Below, piece after piece: positions 16,060-24,915 of a DNA stretch of 64,000 nt (positions within the stretch are counted from its first letter, which is position 1; each line of letters starts with the position of its first letter). The translations under genes and the position numbers were made by a program. The stretch is from contig JAUSOD010000076.1 of the NCBI GenBank assembly GCA_030656215.1, positions 24,825 to 88,824 of the forward strand. Direction: 5' to 3'. A model generated the notes under the pieces. That model ran no database searches. It was not told where the DNA came from and saw nothing but the letters and a program-made list of their open reading frames with translations. The stretch is from Azoarcus sp. (GTDB lineage: Bacteria; Pseudomonadota; Gammaproteobacteria; Burkholderiales; Rhodocyclaceae).

Positions 16060-18037
16060 CGCCGTGGGATAGGAGAATTCGCAGTCGATGCAGTCTGCGG
16101 TAGAGGGTGTTGCGGCTGATATCGAGGGCCTTGGCGACATTGCTTACGTTCCAGCGCTGTTCTTCGAGCAGGCCGAGCAATACCGCGCGCTCACTGGCCT
16201 GAACCGGGTTGAGGCACATGCCGTCGACATCTTCAGTGGCATCGACAGCCAACGCGTCTCCGGAAAAGGCGGCCGCAGCGGGCGTTTCGTTCCGTTGCCG
16301 CGGCCCGTTGCGCAGGGCCGGCGGCAAAGCCGCCATGCTGAGCCGTCCGTCCTCGGTCAGGACGGCCGCAGTGCGCAGCACATGGCGTAGCTGGCGCAGA
16401 TTTCCCGGCCACGGGTAGGTCATCAGCAGGGCCTCTGCATCGGGGTCTATGCTCATCCGCATACCGGCCTCCTCTTCCAGCACACGGTAGATCAGCTCAC
16501 GCTTGTCGCTGCGTTCGCGCAGGGCCGGCAGGCTGACCTCGAAGCCAGCGAGCCGGTAGTAGAGATCCTCGCGGAATACGCCTTCGGCCACCAGCTTGGG
16601 CAGATCGCGGTGGGTGGCGCTCACCAGCTGGAAGTCCACCGGGATGACATCCTCAGAGCCGAGCGGCGAGATCCGGCGCTCGTCGAGAACCCTCAGGAGA
16701 CGGGCCTGGAGAGTGAGCGGCATGTCGCCGATCTCGTCCAGGAACAGGGTGCCGTGGTCGGCCTGCAGGATCTTGCCGCGGCGGCCGTTGCGCTGGGCAC
16801 CGGTGAACGCCCCTGCGCGGTAGCCGAAGAGCTCGCTCTCGATCAGGCTCTCCGGCAGCGACGCGCAGTTGACCGCGACCAGCGCACCGGAAGCGTACGG
16901 ACTGCTTTCGTGCAGGGCGCGTGCAAAGACCTCCTTGCCTGCCCCCGTCTCACCATGCAGCAGCACCGGGATGCGCTTGGCGATGACCCGCGCGGCCACA
17001 CCCATCTGCGACAGGATGCGCGGATCTCCGAACTGGCGGGCGGCCTCGCCGCCAACATGGCTGGCGGACACCGGCTTGCCGCTACGTTCGGCCGACTTCA
17101 GAGACAGGGTCGCCGGCTGCTGCGCGACCACGAAGAAGCGGTTTGAGCGCCCGGCACAGAAGGTCGGGATGGGGTGAAAGGAGCTGCGCGCGCTGCGCTG
17201 GAGGATGTCAGGCAGCGTGGTCTGAAAGACCTGGTCGATCTGCTTGCCGCGGATGTCATCCACCGATGGAAAACCGAGCTGGAACAGGGCACTGCGGTTG
17301 GCCCCGCGGATACTGCCGTCCTCGGCCACGACCAGCTTGCCCTCGTGCAGGGTATAGACGAACTCTGGCCGGCTGTGGAAGTGGATCGGGCAGGCGTCGC
17401 GGAAGCGCCGGTCGAGGAGACGGTTCTCGATCATCTGCGCGGTCATCCCGAGCAGCACCAGCGAGTGCTGCTGCATGAGCTGGGAGCGGCTGGTGACATC
17501 GAGCGCTGCGACCAGTTCGCCGTCCGGATCGAAGATCGGTACCGCCGTACAGGTGAGCGAAGTGTAGGCCCCGAAGAAGTGGTCCTGCTGGCGCACCACC
17601 ACCGGCTCACGCGCCACCAGGCAGGTACCCATGCCGTTGGTGCCCACCGCCGACTCGCTCCACACTGCACCGGTGCAGAAACCCACTTCGCGCATTGCCC
17701 CGGCGAACTCGGGTGCCGCCACCATGTGCAGGATGACCCCGTCGGTGTCGACCAGCACCACCGCCGACTCGCGGTCGCTGAACTGCTGGAACAGGGTGGT
17801 CATCTCGAGCTTGGCGCACTCGATGAGGTCGGCCGCACGTTCGCGGCGTTTTTCGAGCAGGCGATCGGCGAGGACATCCGGCCGACACGGCTTGTCCGGA
17901 TCGAGGCGGTAGTCTGTGACGCAGCGTGTCCAGGAGCGGGTGACCAGATCCGAGGTCACAGAACGGTCGCGGCCATCCACCACCTCGTGAACCCGGCGCG
18001 AATGCTCTCGCGGTTCCGGCATGTTTGGAATGCTCAT
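16043..18037 (-). CDS. Sigma-54-dependent AcoR-type transcriptional activator
   Basis: A 664-residue enhancer-binding protein. Residues about 75-215 form a GAF-like sensor domain ('[13 protein letters not shown]', '[24 protein letters not shown]') of the AcoR class, residues about 225-300 a PAS-like segment, and residues about 330-565 the AAA+ domain. That domain has Walker A GETGAGKE (362-369), the sigma-54 loop GAFTGA (409-414) and Walker B LFLDEIGD (431-438). A Fis helix-turn-helix lies at about 625-655. There is no receiver domain, so it probably senses a small molecule. The ATG at 18037 follows GGAGGAG. It heads an operon of H4MPT/methylofuran genes and sits divergent from a sigma-54 promoter at folB. 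Confidence 0.93.
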   Translation of the reverse strand: MSIPNMPEPREHSRRVHEVVDGRDRSVTSDLVTRSWTRCVTDYRLDPDKPCRPDVLADRLLEKRRERAADLIECAKLEMTTLFQQFSDRESAVVLVDTDGVILHMVAAPEFAGAMREVGFCTGAVWSESAVGTNGMGTCLVAREPVVVRQQDHFFGAYTSLTCTAVPIFDPDGELVAALDVTSRSQLMQQHSLVLLGMTAQMIENRLLDRRFRDACPIHFHSRPEFVYTLHEGKLVVAEDGSIRGANRSALFQLGFPSVDDIRGKQIDQVFQTTLPDILQRSARSSFHPIPTFCAGRSNRFFVVAQQPATLSLKSAERSGKPVSASHVGGEAARQFGDPRILSQMGVAARVIAKRIPVLLHGETGAGKEVFARALHESSPYASGALVAVNCASLPESLIESELFGYRAGAFTGAQRNGRRGKILQADHGTLFLDEIGDMPLTLQARLLRVLDERRISPLGSEDVIPVDFQLVSATHRDLPKLVAEGVFREDLYYRLAGFEVSLPALRERSDKRELIYRVLEEEAGMRMSIDPDAEALLMTYPWPGNLRQLRHVLRTAAVLTEDGRLSMAALPPALRNGPRQRNETPAAAAFSGDALAVDATEDVDGMCLNPVQASERAVLLGLLEEQRWNVSNVAKALDISRNTLYRRLHRLRILLSHGDAVSE

Positions 18038-18374
18038 TGTCTCCTCCGTACAGCCTACTGACACGGTACGGGTGCAAGGCATCTGATGCGCCTCGTCACT
18101 CCGCCGCGGATTGCCGGCCCCCGCAAGGGAAGCATCCGGACTGGTCACCCACATGGTGGCAATCCGGATCGCACATTCGATGAACGCGCCGACATCTTGT
18201 GCTGTCAGTGCGAGTATAAGCTGCTTGCCCGCCGACCGACACCCCAACTGGGACGATTCTTGCTTGTGCAGCGCACCATCCTCACCCTGGCCTGCTTCTC
18301 GCTTATTCCACCGTGCGGCGCCTGCCAGTGCAGCATGCCGCGCCCTGGAAACCCTCACGCAGGAGTCCGCCATC
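18038..18374. other. Divergent control region between the regulator and folB
   Basis: These 337 bases contain the rightward sigma-54 promoter at 18249-18264. Upstream of it is an ATCCGGA-type repeat (one copy near 18133, a palindromic ATCCGGAT near 18166), which could be an activator site. I see no clear promoter for the leftward regulator operon. No small gene is supported. Confidence 0.45.
18249..18264 (+). promoter_or_regulatory. Sigma-54 (-24/-12) promoter of folB
   Basis: The sequence TGGGACGATTCTTGCT matches TGGCACG-N4-TTGCW with one mismatch (G for C at the fourth base) and keeps the invariant GG and GC with correct spacing. Transcription would start near 18275, about 100 bases before the folB start. 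It lies next to the gene for a sigma-54 activator. Confidence 0.75.
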
Positions 18375-18887
18375 GTGCACTCGCCCCAAGCTCTGCAGCG
18401 CCTGTCCGTCAGCCCCGCCCCATCGCTGTGGAGCGACGCTCCCCCGTCGATGGACATCATTTTCATCGAAGGCTTCCGTGGCACCACCGTCATCGGGATC
18501 TGCGACGACGAGTTGCACGCCCCGCAACCGGTGCGTATCGACCTTAGCGCAGGCCTGCCACGCAGCCTCGCCTGCAGCACCGATCGCATCGGCGACACCA
18601 TCGATTACGGCGCAGTCCGCGCCGCCCTGCGCGAACTCCTGGAAACCCACCGCTTCCAGCTCCTCGAGGCCTTCGCCGAGGAGATCGCCAAGCTTCTTCT
18701 CAGCCGCTTCGGCGCGCATTGGCTGAGGGTCAGGGTCACCAAGCCGGGCAAGTTCGACGACGTGGAAGGGGTCGGCGTGATCATCGAGCGCTACCGGGCC
18801 AGCACCGAGCACCCGGCTCCGCGCCGTGCCGCCGAGGTCCTGCATCTACTGGGTACCGGCCTCATCCCGGACGCCCGCAACGACTGA
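18375..18887 (+). CDS. folB: Dihydroneopterin aldolase FolB-like
   Basis: A 170-residue protein with the FolB core beginning 'MDIIFIEGFRGTTVIGICDDE', followed by 'DYGAVRAALRELLETHRFQLLEAFAEEIAKLLL' and 'VRVTKPGKFDDVEGVGVIIER'. FolB cleaves dihydroneopterin to 6-hydroxymethyl-dihydropterin, the pterin precursor for folate and H4MPT. Its position opposite the C1 regulator suggests a copy dedicated to H4MPT supply. I choose GTG at 18375 because AGGAG lies 9 bp upstream; the ATG at 18450 would give the usual length but has no good ribosome-binding site. It carries C- and N-terminal extensions relative to the approximately 120-residue family norm. Confidence 0.82.
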   Translation: MHSPQALQRLSVSPAPSLWSDAPPSMDIIFIEGFRGTTVIGICDDELHAPQPVRIDLSAGLPRSLACSTDRIGDTIDYGAVRAALRELLETHRFQLLEAFAEEIAKLLLSRFGAHWLRVRVTKPGKFDDVEGVGVIIERYRASTEHPAPRRAAEVLHLLGTGLIPDARND

Positions 18888-18916
18888 GGTCCACCCGCAC
18901 GGACGTCCATCCGCAT

Positions 18917-18955
18917 AACGAAAGAAGCCGAAGACATCCTTCGGCTTCTTTCGTT
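18917..18955. terminator. Bidirectional terminator between folB and fae
   Basis: A perfect inverted repeat: a 17-bp stem (18917-18933 / 18939-18955, core AAAGAAGCCGAAG / CTTCGGCTTCTTT) with a 5-base loop. A/T-rich ends give a U-rich tail in both directions. It lies between convergent folB and fae. Confidence 0.85.
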
Positions 18956-19001
18956 TGCGCGGGCGGTGGGCCGTCGACCACCCGTCCGCCCGCGGCCAGC
19001 C

Positions 19002-19511
19002 TCAGTGGGCGGCGAAGGGATGCTCGGCGGTGCGCTTCTTCTCCAGCACCTCGGCCGGAGTCGGCAGACCCGCCACCGCGCGCTGGATCGCTTCGCGGGT
19101 CGCCTGGTAGTTGTAGTCCTGGATCTTCTTGTCGTCTTCGGCAAGCCAGTGGATGAAGACGCCGACGCACACGAACAGGTTGTCGGCCTCACTGATCGGG
19201 ATCGTGCCGTCTTCCACGCTATCGGCCACCGCCATGGCGACACCACGCTGGGCCGGGCCAAACATCTGCACTGCCTGCTTGGCGCCCTTGATGGTCACCT
19301 TGTTGAACAGCACGGTCGCCGGCTTGGTCAGCAGGTTCGGTGCGACGACGGCCAGCAGCGAGGTGAAGCCGTCCTTGTTGTTGGTCAGGGCGTTGCTGAA
19401 CGCGGTCTCGGCGGCGCTCCCGCGGGGCCCGATAAGGAGGTCGATGTGGGCCACCTCATTACCGTCTCCCACCAGCGATTCGCCTACCATCATACGATCG
19501 ATCTTTGCCAT
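19002..19511 (-). CDS. fae: Formaldehyde-activating enzyme Fae
   Basis: A 169-residue protein matching Fae along its length, including '[18 protein letters not shown]' with catalytic His22, '[26 protein letters not shown]' and '[28 protein letters not shown]'. Fae condenses formaldehyde with H4MPT to methylene-H4MPT in the cytoplasm and is the entry point of the pathway fed by XoxF. The start at 19511 is preceded by AAGGAGCG. It is the last gene of the leftward operon beta-RFAP synthase, mtdB, ATP-grasp, mch, ATP-grasp, CitG-like, fae, and is followed by a strong terminator. Confidence 0.97.
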   Translation of the reverse strand: MAKIDRMMVGESLVGDGNEVAHIDLLIGPRGSAAETAFSNALTNNKDGFTSLLAVVAPNLLTKPATVLFNKVTIKGAKQAVQMFGPAQRGVAMAVADSVEDGTIPISEADNLFVCVGVFIHWLAEDDKKIQDYNYQATREAIQRAVAGLPTPAEVLEKKRTAEHPFAAH

Positions 19512-19532
19512 TGCGTTGCGCTCCTTTGAGTT

Positions 19533-20609
19533 TCACCATGCCCTCCGGGGCGGGAGGGTTATCCTTGTATCAGACGTCGGAAAAAGTCCGATGCCGATAT
19601 GGTGAATACACATTCCATGCCAGGTCTGGTCCGATGCCATGCCAATCGCGCCCGGACGGATCAGCGCAGCCGCAAAAAGCGTGCATACGGTGAGATCGGC
19701 GCTCGTACCAGGGTTGATTCCGGCGCGCTTGAGCGCTTCGTCCCACTGCGCGAACGCCACCGTCTCGCCCGCGGCCGGATCGGCCTGCAGGCGTGCGTGC
19801 CACTCCGCGGCCTCGGCGGTGACAGTCTGCGCCACCCCCAATCCGAGTTTTCGCACAATGTGTGAATCGGGCCGACCGGCAAGGAAACCCAGAAACAGCG
19901 TCTGTACCGCAGCGGCCAGGGGTCCGGTCGTCGCGCACAAAGTCGCCAGCCCCTCGTCGAAGATCTCCGCATAGCCGTCGGCATACTGGCGGGCAACGCT
20001 GTCGCGCTCCGCGGCAAGTGCCATGGCGGCACGCAGCGTCACCTCGGGCAGCGCGCTCACGTCCTGGCTCTCGGCACGCCCCAGGCCGCCCGGGTTGGCC
20101 AGCGCAATGGCACGGTAGGCGGCGCGCGCATCGTCCACATCCAGCGCCGCGAGCACACTGCGCACGGCCATCCTCAGCGAGACCGGATCACAGCCGGCAA
20201 AGCCGTTGTTGCCCGCCGCGGACACGCCGGCTGCAGCATCGCTGGATACCAGCCCGGGTGCCTTGCCCGGAATGTCGTCACGGACGTCGATCGGCAGGTG
20301 CTCGAGCGCGGCGGCCAATGGCGCGCACAGGAGGAGGATGCCCAGGTTGGTGTTGCAGCCCACGGCGGCCCGAGTGGCTACCACCGCCGCCTCGATGCGC
20401 TCGCCCACCGGCCGTCCGCGGGCAAACAGCGGATCGGCGGCGGCCCGGGCGCTGGCGAGAAACTGTGCCGCCTCCATCGCGTGGCCGGGCGAGGCGGTGC
20501 TCACGTTGCCCGGCTTGCGCACCGCCACATCGAGCCCGCAAGCCCACAGAAAGGCCGCCCGCCCGCGGGCGATGCGCGCGGAGACGCCGTCCGCGCTCAT
20601 CAGGCCCAT
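19533..20609 (-). CDS. CitG-like triphosphoribosyl-dephospho-CoA synthase family protein
   Basis: A 358-residue protein of the CitG/MdcB family, with 'DVAVRKPGNVSTASPGHAMEAAQFLAS', 'RAAVGCNTNLGILLLCAPLAAAL' and 'GNNGFAGCDPVSLRMAVRSVLAALD'. CitG transfers a ribosyl-triphosphate from ATP, releasing adenine. No citrate or malonate lyase genes are nearby, so here it probably serves H4MPT synthesis, whose side chain contains a ribose phosphate; this is an inference. The start is ATG 20609 or ATG 20600; the latter overlaps the upstream stop as TGATG. It lies 21 bp before fae. Confidence 0.75.
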   Translation of the reverse strand: MGLMSADGVSARIARGRAAFLWACGLDVAVRKPGNVSTASPGHAMEAAQFLASARAAADPLFARGRPVGERIEAAVVATRAAVGCNTNLGILLLCAPLAAALEHLPIDVRDDIPGKAPGLVSSDAAAGVSAAGNNGFAGCDPVSLRMAVRSVLAALDVDDARAAYRAIALANPGGLGRAESQDVSALPEVTLRAAMALAAERDSVARQYADGYAEIFDEGLATLCATTGPLAAAVQTLFLGFLAGRPDSHIVRKLGLGVAQTVTAEAAEWHARLQADPAAGETVAFAQWDEALKRAGINPGTSADLTVCTLFAAALIRPGAIGMASDQTWHGMCIHHIGIGLFPTSDTRITLPPRRAW

Positions 20610-21601
20610 GCCTTGGCCCCCGCCTCGGTGCCGGAACCGCGGGCGAGATCGAGGCCAAGGCCGAGCCGGCGCTGCAGGAGGTCGTCCACCAGTGCCTGGG
20701 CGATGTCGAAATCGGTGACCGATTGCAGGCCGCGCCAGGCGGCCACACCGTTCACCTCGAGCACCTGGGCGCCACCGGGAGCACTCGCATCGGGGACCAG
20801 GTCCACCCCCGCATAATCCATCCCGAGCGCGGCGGCGGCGGCCTCAGCCAGTGCGGCGATGGCCGGGGTCAGGACCGCCGGCAGGCAGCGGGCGCCTTGT
20901 GCGACGTTGCGTACCCAATGCGGGCTCACGCGCTTCATCGCCGCCCGTGCCCGCGCTCCCACCACCAGCACCCGCCAGTCGAAGCCGGGGCAAGCCGGGT
21001 CTTCCGCTTGCGCCACGAAGCGCTGCAGATAGGCGAGCCCGGCGCAGTCCGCCAGATCGGGCAGCGCCACCGGCCGCCCGTCCACCAGCCCCACCCGCTG
21101 CAAACCCTTACCCTGGGAACCGAATAGCGGCTTCAGCACCACGCAGCGGCCGGCGGCGGTCTCGGTCATCACCAGGCGCCGTGCCTGTGCTTCCGACTCC
21201 AGTGCCCAGGCAGGCGGGGTGGCGATGCCGGCGCGGTGGAGCAGGAAGCTGGTCATCGACTTGTCCACGCTGCGTTCGATCGCGCGGGCGTCGTTGTACA
21301 CCGGCACCCCCAGTTCGCGCAGCGCATGCAGGATCCCGAGCCGCTTGGTGACCTGTTCCAGGCTGCCGCCTGCAATGCCGCGCACGATCGCTGCCAGCGG
21401 CAGCTCGCGGCCGAAGCCCGGAATAACGATCCCCGGGCCGGGCCGGGCGGTGTCGAAGCGGCAGTCGGCTAGATCGGCACAACGTCCCTCGAAGCCGCGC
21501 CGTGCGAATGCGCGCCGCAGGCGTGCTGTATGCCAGCCGGTCTCGTCGGTGAGGATGGCGACGCGGGCGCGGCCGGCGGCGGTCGGCGTGCTCATTGGCA
21601 T
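20600..21601 (-). CDS. RimK/MptN-like ATP-grasp ligase of the H4MPT cluster
   Basis: A 333-residue RimK-type ATP-grasp protein: 'VAILTDETGWHTARLRRAFARRG' N-terminal domain, 'KSMTSFLLHRAGIATPPAWAL' and 'VLKPLFGSQGKGLQRV' in the ATP-binding part, and 'YAGVDLVPD...QVLEVNGVAAWRGLQ' with the metal-binding EVN. Relatives include the H4MPT:alpha-L-glutamate ligase MptN, but bacterial H4MPT may lack the glutamyl tail, so the substrate is uncertain. The ATG at 21601 has a GGAGGAG site and starts 2 bp after the mch stop. Confidence 0.75.
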   Translation of the reverse strand: MPMSTPTAAGRARVAILTDETGWHTARLRRAFARRGFEGRCADLADCRFDTARPGPGIVIPGFGRELPLAAIVRGIAGGSLEQVTKRLGILHALRELGVPVYNDARAIERSVDKSMTSFLLHRAGIATPPAWALESEAQARRLVMTETAAGRCVVLKPLFGSQGKGLQRVGLVDGRPVALPDLADCAGLAYLQRFVAQAEDPACPGFDWRVLVVGARARAAMKRVSPHWVRNVAQGARCLPAVLTPAIAALAEAAAAALGMDYAGVDLVPDASAPGGAQVLEVNGVAAWRGLQSVTDFDIAQALVDDLLQRRLGLGLDLARGSGTEAGAKAWA

Positions 21602-21603
21602 AG

Positions 21604-22632
21604 TCAGGCCTCCTCCAGCCACAGTGAGCACAACAGCGCGAGGTCGGTCTTGCCGGCGTGCCACGTCCGCCCGCTGGCAAGGCTGCTCACCCACACCTCG
21701 GCCGGGGCGAACAGCGCCGGGTCGATCTTGTAGAAGTCGTAGTCGTAGTCGCGGAAGATGTCGGTGAAGGAGCGCCCGTAGTCACGCGCGGTGTCCGACG
21801 GCAGGCGGCGCGCGAGCTCACGCGCGGCCTCGCCGTCGCCCGCCACGGTGAGATGTACCTGGCCACCGTAGAGGATCGCGTCGTTGGTGCGCCCCATGGC
21901 CACTCCCCCGTCGGGACTGGGGGCCGGCAGGGGCGCGCGAGCGCTGCCGCCGACGATGTCGCCGAGCGCGAAGCCCAGTTCGTGCGCCTTGTGCAGGGCC
22001 ACTTCGAGCACCCGTGCCACGACCTGGGTGGTCCCGGCGAGACTGCTGGTGGGGGTCAGGATGAGGGTGAGCTGCGCCGGTTCGAGGCCGCAGTCGCGCA
22101 GGATTTTGTCGATCACCACCGGCGGCGGCGCCCGATCCACCTCGAGCACGAGCACCGCGCCGCGCTCGGCCCGGTCGCGGTAGCCCAGTTCGTCGAACAG
22201 CGGTTCGCGCCCGGCCAGCGCCCGTGCCGGGCCGGAGCCGAGAGAGAAGAACTTCTTCCCGCCCGCCTCCTCCTTGCTTGCTGCCAGGCTCCAGCCCGCA
22301 TACTGGCTGGCAAGACAGGCGAGCACCGGTTGCGCGCTCGCCACCTCCAGCCAGGTCGGCCACGCCGCCCCCGGATCCGCCGTAGCCAAGCGCACCCGGC
22401 CGAGCCCACCCATGCAGATCTCGCCAATCGCGAGCCCCGCCGCGATGCTGCCTGACACACCGATGCCCCCGTCGACCACGGTCACCCCGTTGTCCAGGCG
22501 CTCCACCCCCAGCCGCAACTCGGCGGCGCGCGCAAGGAGGTCGGCAACCAAGGGCGCAGCGAGGTCATTGACACTCAAGCACATGCTGTCCGGCGACACC
22601 GGGTTCGGGGGAAACAGTGCAGCTTGATTCAT
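21604..22632 (-). CDS. mch: Methenyl-H4MPT cyclohydrolase
   Basis: A 342-residue Mch: 'LSVNDLAAPLVADLLARAAELRLGVERL', 'GLAIGEICMGGLGRVRL', 'SQYAGWSLAASKEEAGGKKFFSLGSGPARAL' and 'GRTNDAILYGGQVHL'. It interconverts methenyl- and formyl-H4MPT between MtdB and the Fhc complex. The ATG at 22632 has GGAG at 8 bp, which places the first 68 bases inside the end of the upstream ATP-grasp gene. A later ATG at 22584 would shorten the overlap but has no ribosome-binding site. Confidence 0.95.
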   Translation of the reverse strand: MNQAALFPPNPVSPDSMCLSVNDLAAPLVADLLARAAELRLGVERLDNGVTVVDGGIGVSGSIAAGLAIGEICMGGLGRVRLATADPGAAWPTWLEVASAQPVLACLASQYAGWSLAASKEEAGGKKFFSLGSGPARALAGREPLFDELGYRDRAERGAVLVLEVDRAPPPVVIDKILRDCGLEPAQLTLILTPTSSLAGTTQVVARVLEVALHKAHELGFALGDIVGGSARAPLPAPSPDGGVAMGRTNDAILYGGQVHLTVAGDGEAARELARRLPSDTARDYGRSFTDIFRDYDYDFYKIDPALFAPAEVWVSSLASGRTWHAGKTDLALLCSLWLEEA

Positions 22633-23854
22633 CGTATTGCTCCAGCAAGAAAGGAATCTGTCGCCGGCGCTGCCGGAGCAGCGCCTGAACTTCGGTTTCG
22701 GTCCCGCCCGCAGCCGACACCGTGCATAGCGGCGCTGCGGGCGGGACGCTGCTTCCGTGCTGCGGCAGATCGTGACACCAGGGCCAACGCGCGAGTGCCG
22801 CGGCCGCGGTGGCGTCGATACGATGGTGTTCGCGTGCGAAAACCACTTCGACGCCCCGCACCGTCGACGCTCGAGCCACCTGCCCGACGCTCACGACGGC
22901 GCCGTTTCCATCCCCGGCACCGGCCAGCAGGCGTCCGTCCAGGCTCGCTGCGAGGTGGGCACGGATCAGCCCCCCGGGCAGCGCGTCCGGGTACAGCGCG
23001 ATGCTCGCCGGCGGGCGCGGGTTGAGTTCGAGCACCGCGAGACGCTTGCCGTCGAGGAGAAGATCAAGACCGTTGAGCCCGCGCAGCCCGAAGTCCGCAG
23101 TCAGCGCATCGACGATGCCGTGGAGTGCATCGCGCACGACCGGCGGCACCGGCACCGGGCCGATGCAGCCGCGAAAGACGAAGGGCTGGCGGCCCAGGTG
23201 GCGCACGATCTGGCGGTTGACGCCGAGCACCCGGCTACTCCGCCCGTCGGCGAGAAACAGCACCGACATCGGTCGGCCAGGCGTCAGGCGCTGGTAGTGG
23301 ATACCTCCATTACCAACGTCGGCGTCGGAGTTGCAGTGGGAATCAGAGTCGGACGGGCTCCCGCCCGCCCCCGGCAGCACACCGTGCTCGACCGGACTCA
23401 CCTCCCGACCGCCACTGCTGTACGCGTTCTTGCGCAACCAACCAGCCGCGGCCAATGGCGGCGCGAAACGGGTTGCGGGATGGGGGATGCCCAGCGCAGC
23501 GAGACGGCTGAAGAAGTTCGCCGGATCGCGCACTGCAGCCACGACCTCGGCCGCGTTGCCGATCAACGGCAGCAGCCGGGCACCGGCCGCAAGCAGGCCG
23601 ATATCGGCTTCGAAACCGCTACCGGCGATCCACCCCGAAGCGCCCTGTGCGCGCAGGCTGCGCAAGGCCGCAAACAGGGTATCGCCGTCGATGGCAAGCC
23701 GTTCGGGATCGCCGATCGGCAACCATGCTTCGGCCGCGCGACGGGTATCCGCGTCACCGAAGAGATCCAGTGCCGCCGCGCGAAAGCCGCCATCCCTGGC
23801 CGCTTCGACCAGCATCCGCGCCGACAGTCCAGCGAGCGCGAGCAGTTGGGACAC
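22565..23854 (-). CDS. ATP-grasp domain protein (Orf5-like) of the H4MPT cluster
   Basis: A 429-residue ATP-grasp protein with a GTG start preceded by GAGGCGA. Motifs: 'NFFSRLAALGIPHPATR', 'WLRKNAYSSGG', 'VLGVNRQIV' and 'RGLNGLDLLLDGKRLAVLELNPRPPAS' with the metal-binding ELNPR. Genes of this type sit beside mch and mtdB in methylotrophs and are needed for H4MPT-dependent metabolism, without a settled reaction. It contains a low-complexity Ser/Asp-rich insertion ('SPSDSDSHCNSDADVGNG', about residues 165-185) that looks like a recent expansion. The last 68 bp overlap mch. Confidence 0.78.
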   Translation of the reverse strand: MSQLLALAGLSARMLVEAARDGGFRAAALDLFGDADTRRAAEAWLPIGDPERLAIDGDTLFAALRSLRAQGASGWIAGSGFEADIGLLAAGARLLPLIGNAAEVVAAVRDPANFFSRLAALGIPHPATRFAPPLAAAGWLRKNAYSSGGREVSPVEHGVLPGAGGSPSDSDSHCNSDADVGNGGIHYQRLTPGRPMSVLFLADGRSSRVLGVNRQIVRHLGRQPFVFRGCIGPVPVPPVVRDALHGIVDALTADFGLRGLNGLDLLLDGKRLAVLELNPRPPASIALYPDALPGGLIRAHLAASLDGRLLAGAGDGNGAVVSVGQVARASTVRGVEVVFAREHHRIDATAAAALARWPWCHDLPQHGSSVPPAAPLCTVSAAGGTETEVQALLRQRRRQIPFLLEQYDESSCTVSPEPGVAGQHVLECQ

Positions 23855-23890
23855 GGGCGTCGCCTCGATGCGTCGGGGCTGCGCCCGGGT

Positions 23891-24808
23891 TCAGGCGGTC
23901 GCGGCCGATTTCTCGGCCACGACCTCGCGCGCCATGGCGAAGGCCTCGCGAAATCCGAGGTAGAGCGGCTTGTCGGCGCCACGCATGGCGGCCAGCAGGC
24001 GGTGCTCGACCTGGTACTTGACGTTGCCCACGGCCAGCGCGCCAATGCCCACCGCACGCCCCTCGGGCAGCGCCTTGCCGTCGTCCATTACGCCGACCCC
24101 GGCTATGCCCTCCGGCGGCACCGCATTGACGTCGGCCGCCACCAGCAGGCGCGTCGCACTCGCGCGGTCCTCGGCACTCACCACCTGGACCCCCGCCGCT
24201 GCGGTGGCGAGCACCACGTCGGCCCCGGCCAGCGCCGCCCGGCGCGCTGCCGGACTAATCGTGTCCACCCCCTGCAGTGCGCAATCGAAGCGGGTGCCTG
24301 TCGCCCGCGCGGCCTCCTCGGCAATCGCCAGTTCGCGGTGGTGCCCCAGCGCCACTTGCGCCCCGAGGCCGGCCACGAGCACGCCGGCAATGCGCCCCAC
24401 GGTACCGGCGCCGCCCAGGATCAGAACCCGCTTGCCCGCGAGGTCGGTGCCATGCACGCGCAGCAACTGCTGCTCGACGCAGGCTACCAGGGCCGCCGCG
24501 GTAGTGTAGGAGCCGCTCGGATCGGCCATCACCGACACCTGGAAGGGCGGCACCATGGCTTCGCGGGCAGTGTCCAGCATGTCCGCTGCGAGCAAGACGT
24601 CGCGCCCACCGATGAAGATCGCGGTCGCCTTCACCCCCTTGGGACCGCGGGAGAAGATCGCGTCCTGGGTCAGCCCGCGGATCTGCGCGCCCGCCACTTC
24701 GCAATACGGCACCACGACCTGGTAGCCAGCATCGACCGCCATGTTGATGTCGAACGGGCTCATCTGCTTGCCGGGGGTGAACATGTGAAGGATGTATTGG
24801 CGGTCCAT
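23891..24808 (-). CDS. mtdB: NAD(P)-dependent methylene-H4MPT dehydrogenase MtdB
   Basis: A 305-residue protein matching MtdB: 'YILHMFTPGKQMSPFDINMAVDAGYQVVVPY' at the N-terminus, a Rossmann loop 'VLILGGAGTVGRIAGVLVAGLGAQVALGHH' at about 130-160, and 'ADVNAVPPEGIAGVGVMDDG'. It oxidises methylene-H4MPT to methenyl-H4MPT with NAD+ or NADP+. The ATG at 24808 is chosen because AAGGA lies 7 bp upstream; the ATG at 24814 is only 1 bp from it. A 13-bp triple repeat occupies the leader. It lies in the fae/mch operon. Confidence 0.95.
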   Translation of the reverse strand: MDRQYILHMFTPGKQMSPFDINMAVDAGYQVVVPYCEVAGAQIRGLTQDAIFSRGPKGVKATAIFIGGRDVLLAADMLDTAREAMVPPFQVSVMADPSGSYTTAAALVACVEQQLLRVHGTDLAGKRVLILGGAGTVGRIAGVLVAGLGAQVALGHHRELAIAEEAARATGTRFDCALQGVDTISPAARRAALAGADVVLATAAAGVQVVSAEDRASATRLLVAADVNAVPPEGIAGVGVMDDGKALPEGRAVGIGALAVGNVKYQVEHRLLAAMRGADKPLYLGFREAFAMAREVVAEKSAATA

Positions 24809-24817
24809 GGACATATC

Positions 24818-24856
24818 CTTTGACTTGGTCCCTTGAGTCGGTCCCCTGAGTCGGTC
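24818..24856. repeat. Three 13-bp tandem repeats in the mtdB leader
   Basis: Plus-strand copies are CTTTGACTTGGTC, CCTTGAGTCGGTC and CCCTGAGTCGGTC, contiguous and without gaps. On the mtdB strand the copy nearest the gene has become AAAGG and provides the ribosome-binding site. An A/T-rich stretch follows at 24865-24890, unusual in this GC-rich island. Confidence 0.85.
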
Positions 24857-24915
24857 GCAAGAGGAAATAAATGAAAATTCAAAAAAAGGAGGCCGGAGGC
24901 GGGCTCGTGCCCGTC

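Noticed and set aside
22757..24823. A 688-codon open frame antisense to mtdB and the ATP-grasp gene
   Set aside because: Composition is that of a shadow frame, and the opposite strand encodes clearly recognised proteins throughout.
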